This document shows, piece by piece, positions 1 to 8,820 of a DNA stretch of 64,000 bases. Position 1 is the first letter of the stretch, and each line of letters starts with the position of its first letter. Source of the DNA: Amycolatopsis camponoti. Its GTDB lineage: Bacteria > Actinomycetota > Actinomycetes > Mycobacteriales > Pseudonocardiaceae. Made by a program: the position numbers and the translations under genes. The DNA lies in contig NZ_CABVGP010000002.1 in the NCBI RefSeq assembly GCF_902497555.1, positions 1,066,501 to 1,130,500 of the forward strand, read 5' to 3'. Below the pieces are notes generated by a model that did not search any database, was not told where the DNA came from, and saw nothing but the letters and a program-made list of their open reading frames with translations.

Positions 1-745
1 TCGTGCCGGTGATCGAGCCGCCTTCGTCGCTGAGCAGCTCGGCGATCTCGCCGAACATGGTCTGGACCGCGACCAGCGCGGCGGCGACCACCAGCCCGAC
101 GGCGGGGTGCGTGAACACCCGCAGCGCGGCGAAGCCCTTGCGGTGGTGCAGCACGATCGCCAGCGTGCAGCCGATGAGGATCGGCGAGTACGCGCCGGCG
201 TAGGGCATGAAGGGGATCAGGGCGAGCATGAGGGCGACGAGCCCGACGGAAAGGCTCAGCCGCTTCACGAAGCCGAGCGCGCCGACGCCGAACGCGAGCA
301 GCGGCCAGACGAGGTAGAACTTCTGCTCGACACCGAGCGTCCAGGCTTGGCCGAACAGGGCCATCTGGTGGTACTCGCCGACGAAGGCGACGTTCCAGGG
401 CAGCGCCTCGATGATCCCGCTGTGCCGCAGGCCCATGCCCCGGAAGTAGGCGAAGACGACGACCACGCCGATGACGACGTAGTAGACGGGCAGAATCCGG
501 AACGCCCGCCGGATGTAGAACTCGGCGAGGGAAACGCGGCCGTTGCGGGCCTCTTCGCGCAGGGCCAGGGTGGTGATGAGGAACCCGGAGAGCACGAAGA
601 AGAGGTGGACGCCGATCCAGCCGTTGGCCCGCACCCAGTTGGGTCCCCCGTAGTGGAAGACGACGACGAGCACGGCGGCGATGGCCCGGACCCCGTCGAG
701 AGCACCGAATCTTCGGGTGGCCAGGTACTGGTCGTGCGTGATCAC
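1..745 (-). CDS. Acyltransferase 3 family membrane protein, C-terminus cut by window edge
   Basis: This is an integral membrane O-acyltransferase of the acyltransferase-3 (OafA/YrhL) family, which moves acyl groups onto sugars, peptidoglycan or lipids. The GTG start has a purine-rich site (GAGGGGG) about six bases upstream. Family hallmarks are visible: LDGVRAIA at residues 16-23 followed by His31 in the first membrane helix, FFVLSGFLI at 49-57, RRAFRILPVYY at 79-89, and AWTLGVEQKFY at 134-144. Several hydrophobic helices follow. The 248 residues present cover roughly the first two thirds of a usual 350-400-residue protein; the rest lies left of the window. The acyl donor and acceptor cannot be told from sequence. 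Confidence 0.9.
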   Translation of the reverse strand, partial: MITHDQYLATRRFGALDGVRAIAAVLVVVFHYGGPNWVRANGWIGVHLFFVLSGFLITTLALREEARNGRVSLAEFYIRRAFRILPVYYVVIGVVVVFAYFRGMGLRHSGIIEALPWNVAFVGEYHQMALFGQAWTLGVEQKFYLVWPLLAFGVGALGFVKRLSLSVGLVALMLALIPFMPYAGAYSPILIGCTLAIVLHHRKGFAALRVFTHPAVGLVVAAALVAVQTMFGEIAELLSDEGGSITGT

Positions 746-886
746 GAGTCCCCCTCACAGGCTGCTCACAGCTGGCTCAATGTAATCGAGCACGGAGGGC
801 ATTCACTCGTTGGGGTGACGATTCGGACGATGTGGCCGGTAGCGTGCTCGACCGTGAGCAAGTTCGCGATCGCGACGCTGCTCGGT

Positions 887-906
887 GTCGGCCGGTAGAG
901 GCCGAC
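887..906 (-). terminator. Short hairpin after the cyclophilin gene
   Basis: GTCGGCC and GGCCGAC form a 7-bp stem around a 6-nt loop just beyond the cyclophilin stop codon at 911. There is no T-run, so this is a weak terminator candidate. Confidence 0.35.
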
Positions 907-910
907 CTAC

Positions 911-1570
911 CTACCGGCCGAGCGTGGCCCGCTGGATCTTCACCGGGTGCGCCGGAGCGCCGTCCAGCGGCCCGTTCGGGTCGGTCGGGATGATCCCGTC
1001 CGCCACCATGCGGTCGATCGCCGACATGCCGCGGACCACGGTCCCCAGCACCGAATAGTTCGCCGGGATGTTCGCGAACGAATGCACGATGAAGAACTCG
1101 GACCCGTTGGTCCCCGGCCCCTGGTTCCCCATCGCGACGGTCCCGCGCGGGTACGTCTCCGCCCCGGAAACCTCGTCCGGGAACTTGTACCCCGGCCCGC
1201 CCTTCTCGACCTCGTAGATGTCCCCGCACTGCAGGACACCCAACCGGGAAGAGTTCGACAGCCGCCAGCACTGCGACCGGTCGTAGAACCGCTGAGCGAT
1301 CAGCGAAACCATGTTGTGCACCGCGCAAGGGGCCGCCCCGGCGCGGTTCAGCCGCACCGTCACCGGGCCGTAGTTGAACCGGAACGTCACGTCCACGGTC
1401 CCGCGCGTCAAAGCGAACGGCAGCGGACGGACCACGGGACGCGCGGCCGGATTGTCGGGGGTCGGCGTGAACTCGCACCGAGTTACCACGGGCGACGCGG
1501 ACGCCGAAGCCGGCGCCACCAGCAACGCACCCAGAACACCGACGAGAGCCAGACCCCAGCGCAGCTTCAT
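911..1570 (-). CDS. Secreted cyclophilin-type peptidyl-prolyl cis-trans isomerase
   Basis: A 219-residue exported proline isomerase. The first 26 residues form a signal peptide (basic start, Leu/Val/Ala core, ASASAS before a likely cleavage site). The cyclophilin barrel follows. Recognisable parts are the N-terminal strand with FNYGPVTVRLN, the NMVSL(I)AQRFYD segment, GPGYKFPDE, GTVAMGNQGPGTNGSEFFI and NYSVLGTVVRGM. The two Cys near residues 81 and 100 could form a disulfide outside the cell. There is no Shine-Dalgarno; TAACCT ends 7 nt before the ATG, which suggests a leaderless transcript. It stands alone between an acyltransferase gene and a DUF2631 gene on the same strand. Confidence 0.9.
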   Translation of the reverse strand: MKLRWGLALVGVLGALLVAPASASASPVVTRCEFTPTPDNPAARPVVRPLPFALTRGTVDVTFRFNYGPVTVRLNRAGAAPCAVHNMVSLIAQRFYDRSQCWRLSNSSRLGVLQCGDIYEVEKGGPGYKFPDEVSGAETYPRGTVAMGNQGPGTNGSEFFIVHSFANIPANYSVLGTVVRGMSAIDRMVADGIIPTDPNGPLDGAPAHPVKIQRATLGR

Positions 1571-1595
1571 GCCGGGGAGGTTAGCCGGTAACGAA

Positions 1596-1850
1596 CTACT
1601 TGCGCCAGGCTGTGCGCTGCTTGCGGATGTCCAGCACGAGCAGCAGGATCAGGAACAGCGAGAGGCCGACGAGCCAGACGTTCTCGGTGTTGTTCTCGTG
1701 GTTGCCCTTGATCATCACCAGCAGGATGATCGCGCTGACCCAGCCGGCGATGCGGGTGGCCTTCGGGAACGAACCGTGCCAGCCCCAGGCCGCGGACGGC
1801 TCGTCGCGGGGGTCGACCTCGGGCCGCTTCTCGACCGCCTTGCCTGCCAC
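1596..1850 (-). CDS. DUF2631 small membrane protein
   Basis: An 84-residue protein of a family found in actinobacteria (Rv2876 in M. tuberculosis, which also lies near dxr). Two adjacent hydrophobic helices (about residues 34-48 and 58-74) follow a polar N-terminus carrying a WGWHGS motif and are followed by a basic C-terminal end. The GTG start was chosen because GAGGAG lies seven bases upstream; the frame stays open upstream but that extension is compositionally odd and overlaps repetitive intergenic DNA. Function is unknown. It reads away from dxr, so the two genes share the repeat-bearing region 1851-2220. Confidence 0.75.
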   Translation of the reverse strand: MAGKAVEKRPEVDPRDEPSAAWGWHGSFPKATRIAGWVSAIILLVMIKGNHENNTENVWLVGLSLFLILLLVLDIRKQRTAWRK

Positions 1851-2220
1851 GATGAACTCCTCAAGACCCGTGAACCACGTACACGCCGATGATCCCACAC
1901 CTCCGGGTGCGCCGCGGACACGGCCCGCGTGGCGCCGGACACCCGGCGCCGCCGCTGTCGGAGCGACTCCGGGTGCGTCGCGCCGCCGCGAGAGGGGCGA
2001 TCGGCGCCGCGGAACCTCCGAGCGCACGGCCCCCGCCGCGGGACGTCCTGCCTCGCGGGTCCGCGTGGCGCGGTCCGGTTCCGCGGGTGTGCGACCCGGT
2101 GCGAGGCGAGCGCTCCGCGGGTGCCGGATTCCCCGGCGGCCTCGCCTCGCGCCCGCCCAGGTCCGCGCCACCGAACCTCCGGGTGCGCCGCGGACACGGC
2201 CCGCGCGACAATGACCCGCG
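1851..2220. other. 370-nt divergent intergenic region with repeats
   Basis: No credible gene is seen. The stretch is extremely GC-rich, open in several frames, and dominated by copies of a CTCCGGGTGCG word (at 1901, 1967 and 2177) plus a related GGAACCTCCGAGCG at 2011. The promoters of both the DUF2631 gene and dxr must lie here. Confidence 0.6.
1899..2205 (+). repeat. 31-bp perfect direct repeat flanking 245 bp
   Basis: Positions 1899-1929 and 2175-2205 are identical over 31 bp (beginning ACCTCCGGGTGCGCC and ending GGACACGGCCCGCG). The second copy ends 15 nt before the dxr ATG. A partial copy (CTCCGGGTGCG) lies at 1967-1977. Confidence 0.85.
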
Positions 2221-3423
2221 ATGACTACCTCGCGAAGCGTTCTCGTGCTCGGCTCCACCGGGTCCATCGGTGTGCAGGCCCTCGACGTCGCGGCCCGCAA
2301 CCCGCACCTCTTCCGCGTGGCCGGCATCGCGGCCGGCGGCGCCGACCCGGCCGCGCTCGCCGCGCAGGCGCTCGCCCACGGCGTCGAGGCCGTCGCCGTC
2401 ACCAAGGCCACGGCCGCCGAAGACGTGCAGCTCGCGCTGTACGCCGAAGCGCAGAAGCGCGGCTACGACCAAGGAGACTTCAAGCTCCCGCGGCTCTTCG
2501 CGGGCTCCGACGCCGTCACCGAGCTGATCGACGCGGTGAAGGTCGACACCGTCCTCAACGCCCTGCCCGGCTCCCGCGGCCTGGAGCCGACGCTCAAAGC
2601 ACTCGCCACCGGCGCCACCCTCGCGCTCGCGAACAAGGAGTCGCTCATCGCCGGGGGGCCGCTCGTCCTCGCCGCCGCGAAGCCCGGGCAGCTCGTGCCC
2701 GTCGACTCCGAGCACTCCGCCATCGCGCAGGCCCTGCGCGCCGGGAAGCAGACCGAAGTCGCCCGGCTCGTCCTCACCGCCTCCGGTGGCCCCTTCCGCG
2801 GCCGCAAGCGCGCCGAGCTGGCCGACGTGACCGTCGAGCAGGCGATGGCGCACCCGACCTGGTCGATGGGCCCGCTGATCACCATCAACTCCGCCACCCT
2901 GGTCAACAAGGGCCTGGAGCTGATCGAGGCGGCGCTGCTGTTCGACATCGAGCCGGAGCGGATCGACGTCACCGTGCACCCGCAGTCGATCGTGCACTCG
3001 ATGGTGACCTTCACCGACGGCTCGACGATCGCCCAGGCCAGCCCGCCGGACATGCGGCTGCCGATCGCGCTCGCCCTGCACTGGCCCGACCGGGTGCCCG
3101 CCGCCGCACCCGCCTGCACCTGGGACAAGGCCGCGACCTGGACTTTCGAGCCGCTGGACGACGACGCTTTCCCCGCCGTCGAGCTGGCTCGCCACTGCGG
3201 CACGGTGGGTGGCTGTCTGCCCGCCGTCTACAACGCGGCGAACGAGGAGCTGGTGGCCGCTTTCCTCGCGCAGAACACCCGCTTCACGTCGATAGTGGAC
3301 ACTGTTTCCGAGGTGGTGGGAGCTGCCGACGAGTGGCGTCGCGAACCTCGCGACGTCGAGGACGTTCTCGCCGCCGAGCGCTGGGCTCGCGCGCGGGCCG
3401 GTTCGATCATCGAGGGGAAGTAG
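2221..3423 (+). CDS. dxr: 1-deoxy-D-xylulose 5-phosphate reductoisomerase
   Basis: Second enzyme of the MEP isoprenoid pathway: NADPH-dependent rearrangement and reduction of DXP to 2-C-methyl-D-erythritol 4-phosphate, in the cytoplasm. The 400 residues match the family length. Visible are the NADPH-binding GSTGSIG at 11-17, ANKES at 137-141, the metal ligands Asp162 and Glu164 in VDSEHS, the flap and substrate segment TASGG (187-191), and NKGLE with the third metal ligand Glu233, then [10 protein letters not shown]. The next gene starts 3 nt after its stop, so dxr and the site-2 protease gene are one transcript; ispG of the same pathway lies just beyond, as in mycobacteria. Confidence 0.98.
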   Translation: MTTSRSVLVLGSTGSIGVQALDVAARNPHLFRVAGIAAGGADPAALAAQALAHGVEAVAVTKATAAEDVQLALYAEAQKRGYDQGDFKLPRLFAGSDAVTELIDAVKVDTVLNALPGSRGLEPTLKALATGATLALANKESLIAGGPLVLAAAKPGQLVPVDSEHSAIAQALRAGKQTEVARLVLTASGGPFRGRKRAELADVTVEQAMAHPTWSMGPLITINSATLVNKGLELIEAALLFDIEPERIDVTVHPQSIVHSMVTFTDGSTIAQASPPDMRLPIALALHWPDRVPAAAPACTWDKAATWTFEPLDDDAFPAVELARHCGTVGGCLPAVYNAANEELVAAFLAQNTRFTSIVDTVSEVVGAADEWRREPRDVEDVLAAERWARARAGSIIEGK

Positions 3424-3426
3424 CGG

Positions 3427-4641
3427 GTGTCCTACATCATCGGTGTGGTGCTCTTCGCGCTGGGGATCTGTGTCTCAGTCGCACTGCACGAGGCGGGCCA
3501 CATGGTCACCGCGAAGGCCTTCGGCATGAAGGTCCGCCGGTACTTCGTGGGCTTCGGTCCCACCGTGTTCTCCTGGCGCCGCGGGGAGACCGAATACGGC
3601 CTGAAGTGGATCCCGCTCGGCGGGTTCTGCGACATCGCGGGCATGACGGCGCTCGACGAGGTGACGCCGGACGAGGCGCCGCGCGCGATGTGGCGGTTCA
3701 AGACCTGGAAGCGCACCGTCGTGATGTCCGCCGGGTCGGTCACGCACTTCATCCTCGGGTTCGTCGTGCTCTACCTGATGGCCGTGACGATGGGGCTGCC
3801 GAACCTGGCCGGCCCCACCACGACCGAGCCCGTGCTGGCCGCGACCTCGTGCGCCCGCTCGGCCACGACGAAGGAGCAGGCGCAGGACGCCAACTGCCCG
3901 CAGGGCGCCGCGCGTCCCGCGGAGGCGGCGGGGCTGCGGGCCGGGGACAAGATCCTTTCGATCGGCGGCAAGCCGATCGCCACCTGGGACGAGATGCTCG
4001 CCACCGTGCAGGCCACCAGCGGCCCGACGGAGTTCGACGTCCAGCGCGGCGACCAGCGCCTGTCGCTCATCGTCGACGTGCCGAAGGTGCAGCGCTGGAG
4101 CGCCGCCGGCGTCAAGGAGGTCGGGATGATCGGCGCTTCGCCGCAGCTCCCGGCCGCGACCACGCAGTACGGCCCGATCGCCGCGGTCGGCGCGACGTTC
4201 AGCTTCACCGGCACGATGTTCTCCGAGACGGCCCAGCGGCTCGTCGAGTTCCCCGAGCGCATCCCGGCCGTCGTCACCGCGATCTTCGGCGGTGAGCGCG
4301 ACCCGAACACCCCGGTCAGCGTCGTCGGCGCGAGCCGGATCGGCGGCGAGGCCGTCGAGCGGGGCATCTGGGTGCTGTTCTTCTTCCTGCTGGCCAGCCT
4401 GAACTTCTTCATCGGCGTGTTCAACCTGCTGCCGCTGCTGCCGCTCGACGGCGGGCACATCGCGGTGGTCTGGTACGAGCGCGTCCGCGACTGGATCCGC
4501 GCCCGGCGGGGCAAGGCGGCCGGCGGACCGGTCGACTACACCCGGTTGTCCGGGATCACGATGGTGCTGGTGCTGATCGGCGGCGCGGTGACTCTACTCA
4601 CGGTGACAGCCGACATCGTCAACCCGATTCGTCTGCAGTAG
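3427..4641 (+). CDS. rip1: Site-2 intramembrane zinc metalloprotease (Rip1/RseP family)
   Basis: A 404-residue membrane protease that cuts anti-sigma factors and other membrane proteins within the bilayer (regulated intramembrane proteolysis; RseP in E. coli, Rip1 in M. tuberculosis). Helix 1 holds the zinc motif HEAGH at 21-25. A PDZ domain spans roughly 160-220 (GLRAGDKILSIGGKPI). The third zinc ligand sits in LDGGH with Asp341 in the penultimate membrane helix. GTG start with the purine-rich GAGGGGAAG located in the last dxr codons, so translation is probably coupled to dxr. The dxr-rip-ispG order is the mycobacterial one (Rv2870c-Rv2868c). Confidence 0.95.
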   Translation: MSYIIGVVLFALGICVSVALHEAGHMVTAKAFGMKVRRYFVGFGPTVFSWRRGETEYGLKWIPLGGFCDIAGMTALDEVTPDEAPRAMWRFKTWKRTVVMSAGSVTHFILGFVVLYLMAVTMGLPNLAGPTTTEPVLAATSCARSATTKEQAQDANCPQGAARPAEAAGLRAGDKILSIGGKPIATWDEMLATVQATSGPTEFDVQRGDQRLSLIVDVPKVQRWSAAGVKEVGMIGASPQLPAATTQYGPIAAVGATFSFTGTMFSETAQRLVEFPERIPAVVTAIFGGERDPNTPVSVVGASRIGGEAVERGIWVLFFFLLASLNFFIGVFNLLPLLPLDGGHIAVVWYERVRDWIRARRGKAAGGPVDYTRLSGITMVLVLIGGAVTLLTVTADIVNPIRLQ

Positions 4642-4644
4642 CGC

Positions 4645-4680
4645 CCCGTCACGGAGGGGTTCCGGCTCCTCCGTGACGGG
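4645..4680 (+). terminator. 13-bp hairpin after rip1
   Basis: CCCGTCACGGAGG (4645-4657) and CCTCCGTGACGGG (4668-4680) are a perfect inverted repeat with a 10-nt loop, 4 nt after the rip1 stop. No T-run follows, as is common for actinobacterial terminators. Confidence 0.7.
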
Positions 4681-4759
4681 TCGTACGGGGCGTAACGCTG
4701 CTCACCGTGACGGTTGACTTGGTGAAGGTGGCCCGGTCGGGGTAGGTACGCTGGAAACC

Positions 4760-5911
4760 GTGACCGTCGCACTCGGTATGCCCGCCCTGCCCCCGCCCGT
4801 CCTCTCCGAGCGCCGCAAGACCCGCCAGCTCCAGGTGGGCTCGGTCGGCGTCGGCAGCGACCACCCGATTTCCGTGCAGTCGATGACGACGACGCTCACC
4901 TCCGACGTCAACGCCACCCTGCAGCAGATCGCCGAGCTGACCGCCGCGGGCTGCGACATCGTCCGCGTCGCGTGCCCGTCGGCCGACGACGCCGAGGCGC
5001 TGCCCGCGATCGCGAAGAAGTCGCAGATCCCGGTGATCGCCGACATCCACTTCCAGCCGAAGTACGTCTTCGCCGCCATCGAGGCCGGCTGCGCCGCGGT
5101 GCGCGTGAACCCGGGCAACATCCGGAAGTTCGACGACCAGGTCAAGGAGATCGCGCAGGCCGCGAAGGACCACGGCACGCCGATCCGGATCGGTGTCAAC
5201 GCCGGTTCGCTGGACAAGCGGATCATGGACAAGTACGGCAAGGCGACGCCGGAAGCGCTGGCCGAGTCGGCGCTGTGGGAGGCGTCGCTGTTCGCCGAGC
5301 ACGACTTCCACGACATCAAGATCTCCGTGAAGCACAACGACCCGGTGGTCATGGTGCGCGCGTACGAGCTGCTCGCCGAGCAGTGCACCTACCCGCTGCA
5401 CCTCGGCGTCACCGAGGCGGGCCCGGCGTTCCAGGGCACGATCAAGTCGGCCGTCGCGTTCGGCGCGCTGCTGCGCCAGGGCATCGGCGACACGATCCGC
5501 GTCTCGCTGTCCGCGCCGCCGGTCGAAGAGGTCAAGGTCGGCATCCAGATCCTGCAGTCGCTGAACCTCAAGCAGCGCAAGCTGGAGATCGTGTCGTGCC
5601 CGTCGTGCGGGCGCGCGCAGGTGGACGTCTACACGCTCGCCGAGCAGGTCACCGCCGGGCTCGAGGGCATGGAGATCCCGCTGCGCGTCGCGGTCATGGG
5701 CTGCGTCGTGAACGGCCCGGGCGAGGCCCGCGAGGCCGACCTCGGTGTCGCGTCGGGCAACGGCAAGGGCCAGATCTTCGTCAAGGGCGAGGTCATCAAG
5801 ACCGTGCCCGAGCACGCGATCGTCGAGACGCTCATCGAAGAGGCCATGCGCATCGCCGAAGAGGCGGGGGAGTCCCTCGGCGAGGGCGAGCCCGTGGTCA
5901 CCGCCGGCTGA
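4760..5911 (+). CDS. ispG: 4-hydroxy-3-methylbut-2-en-1-yl diphosphate synthase (flavodoxin)
   Basis: Penultimate MEP-pathway enzyme; reductively opens ME-cPP to HMBPP with a [4Fe-4S] cluster. The 383-residue protein has the TIM-barrel segments SVQSMTTT and ADIHF(Q)P, then the C-terminal cluster ligands Cys280, Cys283 and Cys315 with Glu322 in VNGPGEARE, matching the E. coli Cys270/273/305/Glu312 pattern. The GTG start lies 7 nt after TACGCT, so the message may be leaderless; an in-frame ATG at residue 7 is a weaker alternative. Separate transcription from rip1 is suggested by the hairpin between them. Confidence 0.97.
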   Translation: MTVALGMPALPPPVLSERRKTRQLQVGSVGVGSDHPISVQSMTTTLTSDVNATLQQIAELTAAGCDIVRVACPSADDAEALPAIAKKSQIPVIADIHFQPKYVFAAIEAGCAAVRVNPGNIRKFDDQVKEIAQAAKDHGTPIRIGVNAGSLDKRIMDKYGKATPEALAESALWEASLFAEHDFHDIKISVKHNDPVVMVRAYELLAEQCTYPLHLGVTEAGPAFQGTIKSAVAFGALLRQGIGDTIRVSLSAPPVEEVKVGIQILQSLNLKQRKLEIVSCPSCGRAQVDVYTLAEQVTAGLEGMEIPLRVAVMGCVVNGPGEAREADLGVASGNGKGQIFVKGEVIKTVPEHAIVETLIEEAMRIAEEAGESLGEGEPVVTAG

Positions 5912-5925
5912 GTTCCGGACGTTTT

Positions 5926-5970
5926 GGAAAGCCTCCTCACCGGCCGTGATGGTCGGTGAGGAGGCTTTCC
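5926..5970. terminator. Bidirectional terminator, 16-bp stem
   Basis: GGAAAGCCTCCTCACC (5926-5941) and GGTGAGGAGGCTTTCC (5955-5970) pair perfectly around a 13-nt loop between two convergent genes. A second small hairpin, CCCGGC-TTT-GCCGGG, follows at 5969-5983. Confidence 0.85.
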
Positions 5971-5984
5971 CGGCTTTGCCGGGG

Positions 5985-6239
5985 TCAACCCTGCAGGTGG
6001 TGCTGGGCGGCGTCGCGGATCTGCAGGCGGACGTTCTCCAGCGCGGCGGCGACCTCGTCGATCTGCTGCGACGCCAGCTGGATCGAACCCTGGATCGCGG
6101 TCGCGGTCGAGGTCTCCCCGAGCAGGCCGAGCACCTGCGCCTGCAGGTCTTCGAGGTCGCTCTTGGTGGCGAGCGCGATGCCGGTGGGCACCTGGTCGGC
6201 GAGCAGCTCCAGCTGCTGCGCCTGCTCCTGGATCGTCAT
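5985..6239 (-). CDS. Hypothetical 84-residue helical protein
   Basis: Not recognised. The sequence is almost entirely predicted amphipathic helix, rich in Gln, Ala, Leu and Glu, with no Cys, no signal peptide and no membrane segment. A spaced TAIQGSIQLASQQIDEV region looks like a coiled-coil dimer helix. The start ATG has GGAAGGAACC upstream. It converges on ispG across a shared hairpin and is divergent from the AraC-type regulator gene, with about 80 nt between the starts. Confidence 0.7.
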   Translation of the reverse strand: MTIQEQAQQLELLADQVPTGIALATKSDLEDLQAQVLGLLGETSTATAIQGSIQLASQQIDEVAAALENVRLQIRDAAQHHLQG

Positions 6240-6320
6240 CGGTGGTTCCTTCCGCGGTGGGGACGCACCTCCGTGTTATCAGAACCGGAACTGTCGGTGG
6301 TGACGTTTACGCTGGTATTC

Positions 6321-7133
6321 GTGAGCGTGACCTGGGCTGTCCACCAGCCGCACCCGGTGGTGCGGCCCCTGGTCACGCGCTACGTCGGGTACGCGCAGGA
6401 CGAGGTGACGCTGCCGGTCCACCGCGGGCTGCCGTCCCGGTACGTGACGCTGGTCATCAGCCTGGCCGGGCCGGTCCGGATGGCCGGGCACAGCCTGCAG
6501 GCGCTGGTCGGCGGGCTGCACACGCGCGCGGTGCTGATCCGGCAGGACCGCAGGCAGGAGGGGCTGCAGCTGGAGCTCGACCCGCTGGGCGTGCGGACGC
6601 TGTTCGGCGTCACGGCCGCGGAGCTGAGCGGCGAGGTGGTGGACCTGGCCGAGTTCGGCCTCGGCTCACTGCCGGACGAGTTGCAGTCGCTGCGGACCTG
6701 GCGCGAGCGGTTCGCCCTGCTCGACGATGTGCTGGCCGCCCGGGCGGTCTCGCCGGTGGCGCCATCGCCGGAGCTGGGGGAGGCCTGGCGGCGGATGCGG
6801 GGCGCGGACGGCCGGGTGCGCGTCACGGACCTGGCGGGCGAGGTCGGCTGGAGCCGCCGGCACCTGGGGGAGCGGTTCCGCGCGGAGCTGGGTCTGGCGC
6901 CGAAGCAGGCGGCGCGGGTGCTGCGGTTCGAGCGGGCCGGCCGGCTGCTGCGGCAGGGGCACGCGGACCTGGCTTCGCTGGCCGTCGAATGCGGGTACTA
7001 CGACCAGGCGCACCTGACGAACGAGTGGCGAGCGCTCGCCGGGTGCACGCCGGGGACGTGGATCGCCGAGGAGCTCCCGTTCCTCCAAGACGAGGAGGTG
7101 GCGGCGGGGCAAGACTCGCGGCATGACTCCTGA
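6321..7133 (+). CDS. AraC-family transcriptional regulator
   Basis: About 270 residues. The N-terminal half is a small-molecule-sensing type domain of unknown ligand (HQPHPVVRPLV near the start, then PSRYVTLVISLAGPV). The C-terminal 85 residues hold the double helix-turn-helix of the AraC family: LAGEVGWSRRHLGERFRAELG, then RAGRLLR and LASLAVECGYYDQAHLTNEW. Start choice is uncertain: GTG at 6321, GTG at 6327 and GTG at 6300 are all in frame and none has a strong ribosome site. Its last 11 nt overlap the following VOC gene, so the two are co-translated and the regulator may control or sense what the VOC protein handles. Confidence 0.85.
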   Translation: MSVTWAVHQPHPVVRPLVTRYVGYAQDEVTLPVHRGLPSRYVTLVISLAGPVRMAGHSLQALVGGLHTRAVLIRQDRRQEGLQLELDPLGVRTLFGVTAAELSGEVVDLAEFGLGSLPDELQSLRTWRERFALLDDVLAARAVSPVAPSPELGEAWRRMRGADGRVRVTDLAGEVGWSRRHLGERFRAELGLAPKQAARVLRFERAGRLLRQGHADLASLAVECGYYDQAHLTNEWRALAGCTPGTWIAEELPFLQDEEVAAGQDSRHDS

Positions 7134-7512
7134 ACCGAACGTCTGGCCCGCTCTCCGCTACGACGACGCCCCGGCGGCGGTCCGTTTCCTCGTCGACGTC
7201 CTGGGCTTCACCGAGGCTCTGGTGGTGCCCGAAGGCGACCTGATCGCGCACGCGGAGCTGCGCTGGCCCGAGGGCGGCGCGGTGATGCTGGGCAGCGTCC
7301 GCCCACCGGACGGAATCCACGACGCGATGAAGCCCGGCACCGGCGCGGTGTACGTGGTGTCGGACAAGGTGGACGAGATCCACGCGCGGGTGAAGTCCGC
7401 CGGCGCGGAGGTGACGGCGGAGCTGACGGACACCGAGTACGGCTCCCACACGTTCAGCCTGCGCGACCCGGAAGGCAACGCCTGGACGATCGGCAGCTAC
7501 CGCGGAGCCTGA
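7123..7512 (+). CDS. VOC-superfamily protein (glyoxalase/bleomycin-resistance fold)
   Basis: A 129-residue single VOC module of the YjdN/PhnB-like or glyoxalase type. The paired beta-alpha-beta-beta-beta units are recognisable: RYDDAPAAVRFLVDVLGF at the start, GAVMLGS in the middle, then VSDKVDEIHARVKSAGAEV and SLRDPEGNAWTIGSY near the end. The final acidic/His positions typical of metal-dependent members are only partly present, so substrate (aldehyde, antibiotic or neither) is undetermined. It starts inside the AraC-type gene (11-nt overlap), which marks a two-gene operon. Confidence 0.85.
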   Translation: MTPEPNVWPALRYDDAPAAVRFLVDVLGFTEALVVPEGDLIAHAELRWPEGGAVMLGSVRPPDGIHDAMKPGTGAVYVVSDKVDEIHARVKSAGAEVTAELTDTEYGSHTFSLRDPEGNAWTIGSYRGA

Positions 7513-7596
7513 CCGGGGCGCGCGACGGGCCGCCGCCGAACCGGGCCGGCGTGCGGCGGCGCTCCTGCCGCGGCGGCCGGCCGGGCCGCGAGCCGT

Positions 7597-7803
7597 CTAC
7601 TGCACCGGTCGTTCGAAGGTGACCAGCAACCCGTCGACCCCGCCGGGCCCGACCCGGCCCTTGACCTCGGCCGACGTGATGGCCTTGAGCTGCCACCCGT
7701 CCCCGGCGTGGTCGTTGAGCAGCTTCTCGAGCTTGTCCCCGGACATCTTGCCGCCCAGGAGCTTCTCGCGGACCTCGACCACCTTGTACGTGTAGCGCTG
7801 CAT
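7597..7803 (-). CDS. DUF4177 family protein
   Basis: A 68-residue protein with the short DUF4177 pattern: RYTYKVVEV strand, then a helix with KLEKLLNDHAGDGWQLKAI, and a closing strand GLLVTFERP. The function of the family is unknown. The ATG was preferred to a longer reading because the family starts just before the first strand. It converges on the VOC gene and is divergent from the DUF4081 acetyltransferase gene; the starts are about 100 nt apart. Confidence 0.8.
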   Translation of the reverse strand: MQRYTYKVVEVREKLLGGKMSGDKLEKLLNDHAGDGWQLKAITSAEVKGRVGPGGVDGLLVTFERPVQ

Positions 7804-7903
7804 GTCTTCGATTCTGCCCGGATCGCCGGACACCGGCCGTTCATCTGAGCGTGTCGAGAGGCTCGCGTTCCGTTTCGGCTGTTCATCTGGCACCCTGGAG
7901 CCC

Positions 7904-8758
7904 GTGTTGCGGCTTGCAGGTGCACGGCTGCTCGATGATCGGGACTATCCGGCGGTCCGTGCCGCGCTCGCCGCCGACCCGGTGGGCAGCTGCATGGTCA
8001 GCGCCCGGGTCGAGGCTGCCGGTCTCGACCCGTGGCGGCTCGGTGGTGAGCTCTGGGCCGCCGACAGCCGTCCGGTCCGGGCCGGACGGCTCCAAGGCCT
8101 GTGCTTTTCCGGGCCCAACCTCATCCCCCTCCGCGGCAACGCCCCCGCGTTGCGCTCGTTCGCCGACCGCGCCCTGCGCCGTCAACGCACCTGTTCTTCC
8201 CTCGTCGGCCCGGCCGAGCAGGTCCTCGGGCTGTGGGAGGAGCTCGAAGACGAATGGGGCCCGGCCCGCGAGGTCCGTGACGACCAGCCGCTGATGGCCC
8301 TCGACAGCACCCCGCTCGTCGCCGCCGACCCGCTGGTCCGCCCGGTCCGGCCGGACGAGCTCGAGCGGTACCTGCCCGCGGCCGTCGCGATGTTCATCGA
8401 AGAGGTCGGCGTCGACCCGCGCAGCGGCGACGGCGGCGCCAGCTACCGCGCCCGCGTCACCGAGCTGATCGGCGCCGGGCGCGCGTTCGCGCGGTTCGAG
8501 CACGGCGAGGTCGTGTTCAAGGCCGAGATCGGCGCGATGTCGGCGACCGTCGGGCAGATCCAGGGCGTCTGGGTGCACCCCGATCGACGCGGCGACGGCC
8601 TCGGCACCGCCGGCACCGCCGCGGTGGTGAACCGGCTGGTCAAAGGCCTCGGCCGCACCGCCAGCCTCTACGTCAACGCCTTCAACACCCCGGCCCTCGC
8701 GGCCTACCGCAAGATCGGCTTCCAGCAGGTCGGCCAGTACGCGACGGTGCTCTTCTAG
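7904..8758 (+). CDS. GNAT acetyltransferase with N-terminal DUF4081
   Basis: A 284-residue protein with the length and layout of Rv2867c of M. tuberculosis. Residues 1-130 are the DUF4081 region, which resembles a second degenerate acetyltransferase half. Residues 145-284 hold the GNAT fold; the acetyl-CoA loop is in GVWVHPDRRGDGLGTAGTAAV, and the last part, YVNAFNTPALAAYRKIGFQ, is the usual C-terminal strand-helix. The GTG start gives the family length. It lies between ispG and the penicillin-binding lipoprotein gene as in mycobacteria. Substrate unknown. Confidence 0.88.
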   Translation: MLRLAGARLLDDRDYPAVRAALAADPVGSCMVSARVEAAGLDPWRLGGELWAADSRPVRAGRLQGLCFSGPNLIPLRGNAPALRSFADRALRRQRTCSSLVGPAEQVLGLWEELEDEWGPAREVRDDQPLMALDSTPLVAADPLVRPVRPDELERYLPAAVAMFIEEVGVDPRSGDGGASYRARVTELIGAGRAFARFEHGEVVFKAEIGAMSATVGQIQGVWVHPDRRGDGLGTAGTAAVVNRLVKGLGRTASLYVNAFNTPALAAYRKIGFQQVGQYATVLF

Positions 8759-8820
8759 CCACTCTTCCGTGGCGGCGTTTCGACGCTGGGACACCCCTGC
8801 TGACCAGGCATCATCCCGCC

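Noticed and set aside
1929..4295. A 788-codon plus-strand frame overlapping dxr
   Set aside because: A frame-shifted shadow of dxr and rip1 with arginine-rich translation and no family match.
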